Shown: positions 6,780 through 15,090, counted from the first letter of the stretch. The stretch is 19,944 nt of DNA from an uncultured Collinsella sp. (GCA_900542125.1 UQMO01000041.1:1-19944); one strand, 5' to 3'. The notes: a model not told the origin generated them from the sequence alone. Translations and numbers: made by a program.

Positions 6780-7340
6780 ATGTCTAACAGCGTTCAGCGT
6801 ATGGCCAAGGCGGGCGAAAATATCAGGAAGCTTGGCTTTTGCATGGCAGCCGTTTTTGCAGGGATGCTCGTCGCTTTTGCCGCGTTGGTTGTTTACGTGA
6901 TCTGGTATGCGGTTGCAAACGTTGCCTCTGTCGATTCTTTCGGCGTCGTGACGCTTCTCGATGGCGGGTGCATCGTTATCCCAAGCGGACTGTGCCTGGC
7001 ACTCGTCGTGGGTATTTCGCTTGTCGTTCTGTGTGGGATCAGCCGTAACATCTCGCGAGGCGTCTCGCCCTTTACCAAGACGCATGTGCGGCTTATCCGT
7101 GTTCTTGCGCTTGCCTTTGCTGTTAACGCCGCGGTTTCGCTTATTGGTGCCTACGGATCGGTCAATCTTACCATTGGTGGGCTGGAGCTTTACGTCGTGC
7201 CTCATTCCTTCGTTATTGAGATTTGCCAAGGCGTTGCCTTTGATGCGGGGTCGCTTATCGGCGCGGCTGTCTGTCTGTGTATCTCGGTGATCTGGAGTTA
7301 TGCCTCGCTGCTCCAAGAGCAGTCTGACGAGCTTGTGTAG
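6780..7340 (+). CDS. DUF2975-type membrane protein
   Basis: The 186-residue integral membrane protein has about four hydrophobic segments (roughly 18-42, 64-90, 105-125 and 155-178). The segment ISRGVSPFTKTHVRLIRVLAL between the second and third is characteristic of DUF2975. Function of the family is unknown. In many Gram-positive genomes it is encoded next to a small XRE-type regulator, as here (8 bp gap). The frame is open upstream to 6618, but the ATG at 6780 is chosen because GAGGGTGAG precedes it and the upstream residues are not membrane-like or conserved. Codon use is more AT-rich than in the flanking housekeeping genes. Confidence 0.8.
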   Translation: MSNSVQRMAKAGENIRKLGFCMAAVFAGMLVAFAALVVYVIWYAVANVASVDSFGVVTLLDGGCIVIPSGLCLALVVGISLVVLCGISRNISRGVSPFTKTHVRLIRVLALAFAVNAAVSLIGAYGSVNLTIGGLELYVVPHSFVIEICQGVAFDAGSLIGAAVCLCISVIWSYASLLQEQSDELV

Positions 7341-7348
7341 GAGGAAGC

Positions 7349-7678
7349 ATGAGCTATCTCATCATCGAGCTTGAGACGCAGCTACTTAAGACCGGAAAGA
7401 CCAGTGCTGATCTGATTCGTGCCACGGGGCATACTCCGGCTAATATTTCTAAGCTAAGAAACGGAAAAATTAAAGCTATTCGCCTTAAGACGCTTCTCGA
7501 TATTTGCGATGAACTTGACTGTCAACCGGGAGATATTATTCGGCGGGTGAGTGAGAAAGAGCTTGAGGAGCTTATTGTCGAGCGCGCAAAAAATGTCGTG
7601 AGACAGATGCGGGACGGCGGAGGCAATGAGGCGTCGCTTCCGACATCAGTCTTTGCTGTCGATTTGAGTGACGAGTAG
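7349..7678 (+). CDS. XRE-family (YozG-like) helix-turn-helix regulator
   Basis: This 109-residue protein has an HTH of the Cro/C1 type at about residues 6-65. It contains TSADLIRATGHTPANISKLR followed by the typical LKTLLDICDELDCQPGDII ending. The remaining 44 residues are charged and probably mediate dimerisation or partner contact. It starts 8 bp after the DUF2975 gene with GGAGG directly upstream, so the two are one operon. A strong terminator follows. It is expected to regulate its own operon, possibly through the palindrome at 6726-6759, and perhaps the exporter genes downstream; both targets are inference. Confidence 0.88.
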   Translation: MSYLIIELETQLLKTGKTSADLIRATGHTPANISKLRNGKIKAIRLKTLLDICDELDCQPGDIIRRVSEKELEELIVERAKNVVRQMRDGGGNEASLPTSVFAVDLSDE

Positions 7679-7713
7679 CTTAAGGCAAACAACTAAAACG
7701 AAGTATCAGCGTG

Positions 7714-7747
7714 AAGGGACCCGTGTCTAACACGGGTCCCTTCTTTT
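7714..7747 (+). terminator. Intrinsic terminator after the XRE gene
   Basis: AAGGGACCCGTGT (7714-7726) pairs perfectly with ACACGGGTCCCTT (7730-7742) around a 3-nt loop and is followed by CTTTT. It separates the DUF2975-XRE operon from the ABC exporter operon. Confidence 0.92.
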
Positions 7748-7755
7748 AGATTATC

Positions 7756-7784
7756 TTGACAAATATGAGTTATCGAAAAACAAT
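7756..7784 (+). promoter_or_regulatory. Putative promoter of ABC exporter operon
   Basis: TTGACA (7756-7761) is a perfect -35 hexamer. AACAAT (7779-7784) lies 17 bp downstream and fits a -10 box at four of six positions. The spacer contains TTATCGAA (7770-7777), shared with the palindrome upstream of the DUF2975-XRE operon. The ATPase start codon is 38 bp further on. Confidence 0.55.
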
Positions 7785-7822
7785 AACAGCAATGGAAAAC
7801 AATAAAGGAAAGAAGGAACGAT

Positions 7823-8584
7823 ATGAGCGATTTTTCTATCAAGCAGAACGGGGGTCCAATGAACGCATCAGCGATAAAGCTATCAAAAGTTTCAAAACGC
7901 TACGGGAAACGGCACGTTTTGCATGACGTTTCCTTCGAGGTGCATCAGTCTGAGCTCTGTGCCCTTGTCGGTGCAAACGGTGCGGGCAAAAGCACGCTTA
8001 TTAAAATCGTCTTGGGCCTCTGCGAGCCATCTTCGGGGAGCGTGGAGCTCTTTGGAGGCAAATCAAAAAGAGAGCTTGGCCTGATGCGGACGCGTGTCGG
8101 CTATGTGCCAGATTCCAGCGGAGCATACCAATCCCTCAGTGCGGTTGAGAATCTCCAAATCCGATGTTCGGAATGGGGGCTTGATGCGAATCGTGAGATT
8201 CCTCGCGTTTTGAGCCTAGCCGGGCTGGACGTCGAAGAGAAAAAGAGCGTGAGCAGTTTTTCTCTGGGAATGAAACGGCGGCTGGATATAGCTACAGCTT
8301 TGTTGGGTGACACTGATCTGCTTATTTTTGATGAGCCAGCAAACGGGTTGGACCCGCTGGGCATCGAGAGTATATGGGACCTTATCGGTCGATTGAATCG
8401 AGAACAGGGTAAGACCATGCTCATCTCTAGCCATGATTTGGATGAGTTGGCATCAGTCGCAACAAGTTGCGTGTTTATCCATGACGGCGAACTGCTGAAA
8501 AAGGAACCGATGGACGTCATAAGGGATGAGGCATCGTCCCTAAAAGAGTATTACAGGCGCTTGATGAAGGCGGTCTCGCTATGA
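7823..8584 (+). CDS. ABC transporter ATP-binding protein (ABC-2 exporter type)
   Basis: The 253-residue ATPase has Walker A GANGAGKST (50-58), an ABC signature SFSLGMKRR (about 145-153; SLGMK in place of SGGQ, common in this exporter subclass), Walker B LLIFDEP with Asp170-Glu171, and the H-loop in SSHDLDEL. It powers the two membrane proteins encoded directly downstream. It overlaps the first permease gene by four bases (ATGA). The start at 7823 has a GAAGGA ribosome binding site; an alternative ATG at 7859, after GGGGGT, would remove 12 residues. Related exporters handle drugs, peptides or bacteriocins; the substrate is unknown. The locus is AT-rich compared with its surroundings. Confidence 0.92.
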   Translation: MSDFSIKQNGGPMNASAIKLSKVSKRYGKRHVLHDVSFEVHQSELCALVGANGAGKSTLIKIVLGLCEPSSGSVELFGGKSKRELGLMRTRVGYVPDSSGAYQSLSAVENLQIRCSEWGLDANREIPRVLSLAGLDVEEKKSVSSFSLGMKRRLDIATALLGDTDLLIFDEPANGLDPLGIESIWDLIGRLNREQGKTMLISSHDLDELASVATSCVFIHDGELLKKEPMDVIRDEASSLKEYYRRLMKAVSL

Positions 8585-9405
8585 AGCGGGCGATCCATCC
8601 CATAAAGGCAGATATGATGCGTTTGCACAGGATGTTTCCGGCGAAGTTTGGTCTTACGCTTATGCTGGCGTTCGGCCTTCTCTTCTGTGTCTTTCTAAAA
8701 AACGGAACAACGTTGCTCGCCTTTGGCAATAGCGTTTTTGGGGAGGATATTGGTTTCTGCTGGAATGTAATCGATCCTTCTGCACCCGATGAGTCCCTTG
8801 TGCGCAGTGCTTTTGCCGGCACCTCCCTGTTCGTTCCGCTCATCGTTTGCCTGGCAATTTTACAGGAGCATGGCTATAAAGAGGGGTACCGAATTTCTTC
8901 AGCAAGAGGTCTTGCCCGCTTTAATGGGGCTCTGGCACATGTACTTTCGTCTGCTTTAATAATCGGCGCAGCATATAGTGCGCTTTGCCTTCTTCTTTTT
9001 GCAATAGCCATAATACGTGGAGGGCATAACTACTCGCACGACATGCTAACTGCATTTTTGCCCGCAATGATAGTCAACGCCGTATTGGTGATATCGGTTG
9101 CGCTGGAGACGGTGACCATCTATCGGATCACAGGCAGCGCTGTATTTAGCGGGGCTGTGGTAATAATCGGATTTGTCATGAGCTTGACGCTCTACGGAAC
9201 TTACCTTCAGACGCCCATACCGTCCTTGCGATGGATCTTCTTTCTTCCGGGGCCGTACCTTGGAGTTGGATGTGCCCTTGGGTATAGCGATATGGGGCAG
9301 CTGACGCTTCTGGGATATGGCGTGGCAGCCAGCTGTCTATCGGTATTGATTTACGCTCTCGTGAGCTTTCGTGCTGGGGGTGTGCTCAATGGCTCGTCAG
9401 ATTAA
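8581..9405 (+). CDS. ABC-2 type permease subunit 1
   Basis: This 274-residue hydrophobic protein has about six predicted membrane segments (near 22-41, 78-95, 117-145, 155-178, 185-208 and 240-262) and an amphipathic N-terminus. It is translationally coupled to the ATPase by an ATGA overlap and overlaps the next permease gene by 17 bases. The layout (ATPase plus two unlike permeases of about 270 residues) fits an ABC-2 exporter with a heterodimeric membrane part. No specific family could be named from sequence, and no substrate is evident. Leu/Ile/Ala-rich segments and AT-rich codons are shared with its neighbour. Confidence 0.8.
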   Translation: MKRAIHPIKADMMRLHRMFPAKFGLTLMLAFGLLFCVFLKNGTTLLAFGNSVFGEDIGFCWNVIDPSAPDESLVRSAFAGTSLFVPLIVCLAILQEHGYKEGYRISSARGLARFNGALAHVLSSALIIGAAYSALCLLLFAIAIIRGGHNYSHDMLTAFLPAMIVNAVLVISVALETVTIYRITGSAVFSGAVVIIGFVMSLTLYGTYLQTPIPSLRWIFFLPGPYLGVGCALGYSDMGQLTLLGYGVAASCLSVLIYALVSFRAGGVLNGSSD

Positions 9406-10207
9406 AAGACTTCTCCAGTCAGAATTGAAGCATGTGAGCAAATGGGCGTACGCCTTAATCCTGGTAATTTATGCATACATGGTGGTATTGAAGCTTACTT
9501 CTTTCCCGATGTGGTTCTGTAGCCTCCGTGAGAACAGTTTCTTGGGCTTTTTCCCAGACCCGACGCTTCGGCTATCGGCAGAGGATGTTCTTCTATTTGG
9601 TAATGCAGAGGTTTTTCGCGGTCTGCTGTTCAACGTAGCCCCGTTGGCTCATGCATTGTTCTTTCCGTTCATCGCGGCTTGCATTGTGCCGCGCTTTGTC
9701 AGTTCGGGCTTTATTGAGGAACCGTGGGTGTTGTCGGAGGCTCGGGGAGGGAAGCGTGTGTGCGCTATCGTTGCGCGAGTGGTGCTGTCTTCTTTTGCCC
9801 TTTTGGGCGCGTTTATCCTGTCGAGTGTCGTTTTGTACTGTCTTAACTGCGTAATCGTTTTGGATGCCCAGCAGTATTTCAACCTGCATGTATTTTGCTA
9901 TCGACTTGTTCTTGCTGCCGCTGCCTGCCTTGCATATGTGGTTTGTTGCGTAATCGTTGTTTCCTATTTTGGGTCCGGCTTCGGTCCGATTGGCATGCTG
10001 CTGCTTGTCAACGTCGTAGCGATCTACATACAGCTCGGGGCCAATTCCATGCTTCTGCTTCCGTCCTCGATGCTCATGTGGATTTGCGGCGTGACCCCGT
10101 TGGGGGATGGTCAATGCGTTTCGATTTTAATTGACTGCCTCATAAACATAGCAAGTGTTTTTGCTATTTGCTTTACCGTCGACCGATTGCGGTCAAGATT
10201 TCTTTGA
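9389..10207 (+). CDS. ABC-2 type permease subunit 2
   Basis: The 272-residue membrane protein has about six hydrophobic segments (near 19-36, 80-100, 125-152, 168-192, 195-215 and 240-262). It is the last gene of the exporter operon. The ATG at 9389 is preferred over an upstream GTG at 9371 because GGGGGTG lies just before it and the protein then begins MARQIKRLLQSELKH, a typical cytoplasmic N-terminal helix. The motif SEARGGKR after the second segment resembles a cytoplasmic coupling loop seen in ABC-2 permeases. It is unusually rich in cysteine within its membrane segments. The substrate is unknown. Confidence 0.78.
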   Translation: MARQIKRLLQSELKHVSKWAYALILVIYAYMVVLKLTSFPMWFCSLRENSFLGFFPDPTLRLSAEDVLLFGNAEVFRGLLFNVAPLAHALFFPFIAACIVPRFVSSGFIEEPWVLSEARGGKRVCAIVARVVLSSFALLGAFILSSVVLYCLNCVIVLDAQQYFNLHVFCYRLVLAAAACLAYVVCCVIVVSYFGSGFGPIGMLLLVNVVAIYIQLGANSMLLLPSSMLMWICGVTPLGDGQCVSILIDCLINIASVFAICFTVDRLRSRFL

Positions 10208-10246
10208 TTGCTTGTGAGGGATAATCATACCGAGCATACCAAATAC

Positions 10247-10282
10247 AGGGGGGCGGGCACCGTTGCTGGTGTCCGCCCCCCT
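10247..10282. terminator. Bidirectional terminator-like hairpin between convergent genes
   Basis: A 15-bp stem (10247-10261 with 10268-10282, one G-T wobble, GC-rich) with a 6-nt loop lies between the exporter operon and the convergent amidotransferase gene. There is no strong U-tract on either strand. Its place suggests it ends transcripts from both sides. Confidence 0.75.
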
Positions 10283-10316
10283 GGCATGGAAGGTTTAAGC
10301 CTGTGTGATTCGCGAG

Positions 10317-11126
10317 CTAGCGTGCCTGCTTAACCTTTGCTGCTGCCTCGACAAACGACTTCCACAGGTTAAAGTCGGTCTCGAGCGTCTGCCAGGTGTA
10401 CTCGGGATGCCATTGCACGCCCAGACAGAAAGGCTGGCCTTCGACTTCGATGCACTCGGGAACGCCGTCGGTTGCCTTGGCGACCAAGCGCGTGCTTTTA
10501 CCCAGACGATCGACGCAGCAGTGATGTGCCGAGTTGGTCTGGATCAGCCTGTGCCCGCCAACCGCGCGTTCCAGCAGCGAGCCCGGCACGACCTCGACGG
10601 GGTGCACGGGATCGTTGAGCACGTGGGTGTGACGCCACTGCGTGCGACCCTCGCGCGCACCCAGGCTCGGCACGTCCATGCACAGGGTGCCGCCGGTGGC
10701 GACGTTGAGCAGCTGCGTGCCGCGGCAGGTGGCAAAGAGTGGCTTTTTGGCGCGGAGCACCTCGTTAACCAGCTTAAACTCAAAACGGTCGCGAATCTCG
10801 CAGCACAGTGTGGGGTCGTAGGGGCGCTCGTCGCCCCAGCGCTTGGGGTTAACATCGGGGCCGCCGGGAATGGCGATGCCGTCGGCGATATCGACGTAAT
10901 GACGAATGACCTCAATGTCCTCGGTGATGGACATCTGCAGCGGCAGGCCGCCGGCGGCAAGGATGGCATCGACAAAGACGCTTGCGATTTCCTCGTTGGG
11001 GGAGAGCGTCTCGCTTAAAAACGGCTTTGCCTCTTCCCAACGCGGCGCCACAAGGATGAGCGGACGGTCGGCGGGGGCGACGTCGACATGCGGGGTATAG
11101 GACGATGAAGTGCGAGTTCCGATCAT
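10317..11126 (-). CDS. Gamma-glutamyl-GABA hydrolase family (class I glutamine amidotransferase-like, peptidase C26)
   Basis: This 269-residue cytosolic enzyme has the PuuD/peptidase C26 signature PGGPDVNP (87-94), nucleophile Cys134 in FATCRGTQLLN, and catalytic His240-x-Glu242 in QWHPE. Family members hydrolyse the gamma-glutamyl bond of gamma-Glu-GABA or related amides. There are no other putrescine-pathway genes here, so PuuD itself is not supported. The gene lies 87 bp downstream of the amino acid importer on the same strand, which suggests it processes an imported gamma-glutamyl compound. A 10-bp stem-loop between the two could limit read-through. The ribosome binding site is weak. Confidence 0.88.
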   Translation of the reverse strand: MIGTRTSSSYTPHVDVAPADRPLILVAPRWEEAKPFLSETLSPNEEIASVFVDAILAAGGLPLQMSITEDIEVIRHYVDIADGIAIPGGPDVNPKRWGDERPYDPTLCCEIRDRFEFKLVNEVLRAKKPLFATCRGTQLLNVATGGTLCMDVPSLGAREGRTQWRHTHVLNDPVHPVEVVPGSLLERAVGGHRLIQTNSAHHCCVDRLGKSTRLVAKATDGVPECIEVEGQPFCLGVQWHPEYTWQTLETDFNLWKSFVEAAAKVKQAR

Positions 11127-11169
11127 AGGTGCTGCTTTCGAATCTGAAGGTGACAGGGCGCATGAGAGA

Positions 11170-11203
11170 CGTGGGACAACACTTTCAATGGATTTGTCCC
11201 ACG
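11170..11203 (-). terminator. Stem-loop between importer ATPase and amidotransferase genes
   Basis: CGTGGGACAA (11170-11179) pairs exactly with TTGTCCCACG (11194-11203) around a 14-nt loop. On the minus strand the stem follows the ATPase stop by 10 bp and is followed by a pyrimidine-rich stretch rather than a clear U-tract. It may act as a partial terminator or 3'-end stabiliser. Confidence 0.55.
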
Positions 11204-11213
11204 GGGTGGCTGG

Positions 11214-11978
<765 letters not shown>

Positions 11979-12014
11979 GGTGCTCGGCTCCTTATGACTC
12001 GAAATGGTAAAGCG

Positions 12015-12848
12015 TTAGCGGATGATGGTCGCGCCGGTCTTGTGCGAAACGTAGACGGCGGCCTTGTTGATCGCGACGTTGATGAGGATGTAGATGACCG
12101 CGATAACCAGGTAGACCGACACGAGGGCGTCGTAGTTGGTAATGAGCACGCGGGCGTTTTGCATGAGGTCGGGGTAGCTCACCACGTAGGCAACGGTGGT
12201 GTCCTTGACTACGACCACAAGCTGCGAAATCAAGGACGGAATGATAAACCGAATAGCCTGCGGCAACACGATTTTAAAGGTGATTTTAGCTTTGGAGAGA
12301 CCGAGTGCCTGGGCTGCCTCGACCTGACCGCGCGGCACGGCGTTGACGCCGGCGCGGAAGATCTCGGCAAGTACACCGGCTGCAGCAAGCGCGACGGGAA
12401 GCGTGAGCATCCAAAACGACGGCAGTGCGATCTTGTACTGGGGCAGCACCAAAAAGAAGAAGTAGATGAACAGCAGGCTCGGCACGCCGCGGAAGAAATC
12501 GGTGAGCACGCGGCAGACCAGCTGCAGCGGCTTGATGCCGCTGGTGCGGCCGAGCATAAGGGCTAAGCCCAGTACCAGCGCAATGACGCCGGCGGTGAGT
12601 GCGACTTTAACGGTGCCCTCAAAGCCGGCAAGCAAGAACTTCCAGGTGGTGAGGTGCGTAAAGAAATACCAATAGTGGACCGAAAGCTGGCCGGTCACAT
12701 AAAAGCGCTGCAGTACCAGAGCGATGAGCGCGGCCACGGCAACGAGCGAAATGGCGGTGCCGATGCGAATCTTGGCGCGCATCTTGGGGCCGGGAGCCTC
12801 GTAGAGCGCATCGCGCATGGTGAGTGCAGGGGAGGAATGCTTGCTCAT
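12015..12848 (-). CDS. Polar amino acid ABC importer permease (GluD-like)
   Basis: This 277-residue inner-membrane subunit has about six hydrophobic segments. The EAA loop that contacts the ATPase is visible as AEIFRAGVNAVPRGQVEAA with the glycine five residues later, followed by PQAIRFIIPSL, a hallmark of PAAT permeases. A longer N-terminal cytoplasmic tail and an extra segment make it bigger than its partner, like GluD next to GluC in corynebacterial glutamate uptake. It overlaps the preceding permease gene by four bases (ATGA), so the two are translationally coupled. Confidence 0.93.
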   Translation of the reverse strand: MSKHSSPALTMRDALYEAPGPKMRAKIRIGTAISLVAVAALIALVLQRFYVTGQLSVHYWYFFTHLTTWKFLLAGFEGTVKVALTAGVIALVLGLALMLGRTSGIKPLQLVCRVLTDFFRGVPSLLFIYFFFLVLPQYKIALPSFWMLTLPVALAAAGVLAEIFRAGVNAVPRGQVEAAQALGLSKAKITFKIVLPQAIRFIIPSLISQLVVVVKDTTVAYVVSYPDLMQNARVLITNYDALVSVYLVIAVIYILINVAINKAAVYVSHKTGATIIR

Positions 12849-13504
12849 CGGAGGATCCTCACCTTCTTATCGATGTAGTTGCCAATGTGGCTCACCACAA
12901 AGGCCGTGCCCAAGTAGCCGAGCGCCGAGATAAAGAACGCGGCGACGCCGCCGAGCGAGCGCGTGTTGATGTAGCTCACCACGCCGGTGAGTTCCTGCGG
13001 CTTAAGCGGCACCTGACTGCCGAGCGCGGTGGTGAGCATGACGGCGATAAAGAGGTTGGTCATGGGTAGCACGCTCGAGCGCAGCGCCTGCGGAATCACG
13101 ATCTTGGCGAGGATACGGCTGAAGCTCATGCCGAGCGAGCGGGCGGCTTCCACCTGACCGACGCCGACGGTGTTGATGCCGCTCATAAAGTTCTCGGAGC
13201 CAAAGGCCGAGCCCAAAAGGACCGTGGCGACGATAACGCAGGTGCGGTAGGGCAGAACGACCTTGAGCGGCGGCAGCGCATAGACGACGATGATGAGCAG
13301 TGCGATGCCGGGGATGTTACGGAAGACCTGGACATACAGGTCGCCAAAGACGCGCAGCGGCTTGAGCGGCGACACGCGCATCACGGTGACGGCGACGGCC
13401 AGCACCATGGCGATGACAAACGACTCAAGCGTCATGCCCCAGGTTGCTAGCAGCGCGTCGATATAGTTCTGGCCATAGAGCGACCAGAGCTCGGAGAGAC
13501 TCAT
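12845..13504 (-). CDS. Polar amino acid ABC importer permease (GluC-like)
   Basis: The 219-residue permease has about five hydrophobic segments. It shows the conserved motifs VFRNIPGIALLI and the EAA loop ENFMSGINTVGVGQVEAARSLGM, followed by IVIPQALRSSVLPM. It is expected to pair with the adjacent 277-residue permease to form the transmembrane channel. The start ATG follows GGCGGGAGG with a short spacing. It lies 138 bp downstream of the binding-protein gene, with an imperfect stem-loop between them that could lower its expression relative to the binding protein. Confidence 0.93.
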   Translation of the reverse strand: MSLSELWSLYGQNYIDALLATWGMTLESFVIAMVLAVAVTVMRVSPLKPLRVFGDLYVQVFRNIPGIALLIIVVYALPPLKVVLPYRTCVIVATVLLGSAFGSENFMSGINTVGVGQVEAARSLGMSFSRILAKIVIPQALRSSVLPMTNLFIAVMLTTALGSQVPLKPQELTGVVSYINTRSLGGVAAFFISALGYLGTAFVVSHIGNYIDKKVRILR

Positions 13505-13528
13505 GCGGACCTCCCGCCGATAAGGAAA

Positions 13529-13554
13529 GGGGCTCCCGCGTGTACGGAAGCCCC
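13529..13554 (-). promoter_or_regulatory. Intergenic stem-loop, probable attenuator between binding protein and permeases
   Basis: GGGGCTCCCG (13529-13538) pairs with CGGAAGCCCC (13545-13554) with one internal mismatch and a 6-nt loop. It is in the 138-bp gap between the binding-protein gene and the first permease gene. Such hairpins commonly keep binding-protein mRNA in excess over permease mRNA. A short T-rich stretch follows on the minus strand, but not a full U-tract. Confidence 0.55.
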
Positions 13555-13642
13555 GACAACTCAGTGAGGAAACAGTTTACCGCAATAAAGCGCATCATGC
13601 GTTTCCGTATGGTTTCGTTGCGGTCGTTACCAGGCTCGCTGC

Positions 13643-14638
13643 CTAGGCGCCGATCTCGGGCAGCTCGGGAACATTGGTGTCGCCCGTACGGTCGCCGATG
13701 CAGATCTGCCACAGCTCAGTCCAGGTGCCGTCGTCCTCGATCTTCTTAAGGAAGTCGTTGACAAAGGCGACGCCGTCGGAATCGAGCGGCAGGCCGATGC
13801 CGTAGGGCTCCTTGCTGCCGAAGGGCTTGCCGGCGATCTTGTACTTGCCGGGCTCGCGGACCAGGGCGCTCTGCTGCATGTTGTTATCGATGACGTAGGC
13901 ATCAACGCGACCCTGCTGGAGTGCCTGGCGGGCCTCCTCGTCGGTCTTGAACTCCTGCTGGCTGGCCTTGGGAACGAACTCCTCCAGGATGGCGGGGCCG
14001 TTGGAGCCGGACTGGACGGCGACGTTCTTGTCGGCCAGGTCGTCGACGCTCTTGATGTCGTCGTTATCGGCGAGCACCAGGATGGCCTGCTGCGTGTAGT
14101 AGTAGGGGCCGGCGAAGGAGACGAGCTTCTTGCGCTCGTCAGTGATGGTGTAGGTGGCAAAGACGGCGTCGACCTGGCCGTTCTGCAGGACAGACTCGCG
14201 CGTGTCCGAGGTCACCTGGGTGATCTCGACCTTGTTCTCGCCCAGAATGTAGTTGGACAGGAGCTGTGCGATACCGGCATCGAAGCCGCGGGTCTGACCG
14301 TCTTTCTCGTTGAGGAGGGAGAAGAGCGTGGAGGTCTGAACGCCACCGATCTTAAAGACGCCGGCGTCCTTGACGGCCGTGGCCCAGGTGCTGGCGGCGA
14401 TGGCATCGTCGTCGGCTTTGGGGCCGTTGTCGACGAGCTTGTCGAATGCCTTGGCATCGAGCGTAGCGGAAACCTCGGTATCCTCGGAGCCCTTGGAGGA
14501 GCCGGCGGCGGAACCCTTGTCGGCCTCGGCGCTGGTGTCGGAGCAGCCGGCAAGACCAAGGCCGGCGACGGTTGCGAAGGTGGCGGCGACAAAGCCGCGG
14601 CGGTCGAGAACGACCTGCTGGGAGAGGTTCTTGCTCAT
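13643..14638 (-). CDS. Amino acid ABC importer substrate-binding lipoprotein
   Basis: This 331-residue extracellular binding protein belongs to family 3 of solute-binding proteins. The N-terminus has an RR pair (Arg13-Arg14 in LDRRGFVAA), a hydrophobic stretch and a lipobox LAGC with lipidated Cys32. The RR motif suggests export through Tat as a lipoprotein. A Ser/Gly/Glu/Asp-rich linker (33-60) precedes the binding domain, which shows GFDAGIAQLL and the DAVFATYTITDERKKLVSFAGPYY block typical of glutamate/glutamine binding proteins. A good promoter lies upstream. The downstream order of permease, permease, ATPase completes a glutamate-type importer. Confidence 0.93.
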   Translation of the reverse strand: MSKNLSQQVVLDRRGFVAATFATVAGLGLAGCSDTSAEADKGSAAGSSKGSEDTEVSATLDAKAFDKLVDNGPKADDDAIAASTWATAVKDAGVFKIGGVQTSTLFSLLNEKDGQTRGFDAGIAQLLSNYILGENKVEITQVTSDTRESVLQNGQVDAVFATYTITDERKKLVSFAGPYYYTQQAILVLADNDDIKSVDDLADKNVAVQSGSNGPAILEEFVPKASQQEFKTDEEARQALQQGRVDAYVIDNNMQQSALVREPGKYKIAGKPFGSKEPYGIGLPLDSDGVAFVNDFLKKIEDDGTWTELWQICIGDRTGDTNVPELPEIGA

Positions 14639-14681
14639 GGTAGAACACCTTTCTCAATAAAATCCCTAGCGGTTGAGTAGA

Positions 14682-14711
14682 GTTATACCCTATCGCGCTC
14701 AAATGGGTCAA
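14682..14711 (-). promoter_or_regulatory. Sigma-70 type promoter of the amino acid importer
   Basis: On the minus strand TTGACC (14711-14706) and TATAAC (14687-14682) are separated by 18 bp. The -10 box lies 43 bp before the start codon, and AAAGGTG serves as ribosome binding site. A small palindrome, TTACC-N5-GGTAA (14735-14749), lies just upstream of the -35 box and might be a regulator site. Confidence 0.75.
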
Positions 14712-14760
14712 CACGAAATAACTCAGAAACATACTTACCTTATGGGTAATTCTACCTACC

Positions 14761-14804
14761 AAAAAGGGACAGGTTTATTTTGGCAGGTTTTATCTGGGTA
14801 AACG
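14761..14804. repeat. Dispersed 44-bp repeat, copy B
   Basis: This is the second copy of the element found at 1127-1170, matching 40 of 44 bases in the same orientation. It is 122 bp upstream of the importer's binding-protein gene on the minus strand, just behind its promoter region. Both copies therefore sit in front of minus-strand genes. The element contains no reading frame of note. Confidence 0.8.
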
Positions 14805-14874
14805 TCGCTTATTGCAGCTGAGATAGCGCTTTGCAGACGGCATGGTCGGTGCGGCGGCATGCCTTGCTGCTTTG

Positions 14875-15090
14875 TCTCAATCTGTAACAGTTAGACGAGG
14901 AAATGGGTTCTACCTGTTACAGATCGAGATTTTCACTTCAGGGGAATTCGAATGTCTCGATCTGTAACATCTGGATGGCTAAAAGGTCTCTATCTGTTAC
15001 AGATTGAGACAAAGGTCAGGGACTAAGACGTCTTGTCTAGATCTGTAACAGTTAGACGGGAATTCGGGCCTTGGATGTTACAGATTGAGA
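14875..15090. repeat. Tandem array of three 80-bp palindromic units (six alternating 15-16 bp arms)
   Basis: The arm TCTCAATCTGTAACA and its reverse complement alternate six times: 14875-14890, 14914-14929 (rc), 14954-14969, 14995-15010 (rc), 15036-15050 and 15076-15090 (rc). Neighbouring arms start 39-41 bp apart, so each inverted pair plus spacer repeats every 80-81 bp. Arms differ by one or two bases. Loops are 23-25 nt; loops 1 and 3 share GTTAGACG, and GGGAATTCG recurs in a spacer and in loop 3. The 507-bp gap between the importer (14638) and the DXS-like gene (15147) also contains the importer promoter, repeat copy B and the DXS terminator; no coding sequence was seen in it. Confidence 0.85.

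Noticed and set aside
9371..9388. GTG start for the second exporter permease
   Set aside because: The ATG at 9389 has a better-placed GGGGGTG ribosome binding site and gives a more typical N-terminus.
7823..10207. Lantibiotic self-immunity (LanFEG) operon
   Set aside because: The gene sizes fit, but there is no precursor peptide, modification enzyme or LanRK pair nearby, so only a generic ABC-2 exporter can be supported.
14890..14897. Integron attC-like core (GTTAGAC fits GTTRRRY)
   Set aside because: The matching motif lies in the loop rather than at a palindrome end, the paired RYYYAAC core is missing, and there are no gene cassettes.
14875..15090. CRISPR array
   Set aside because: The repeats are only 15-16 bp, alternate in orientation, vary between copies, and no cas genes are nearby.
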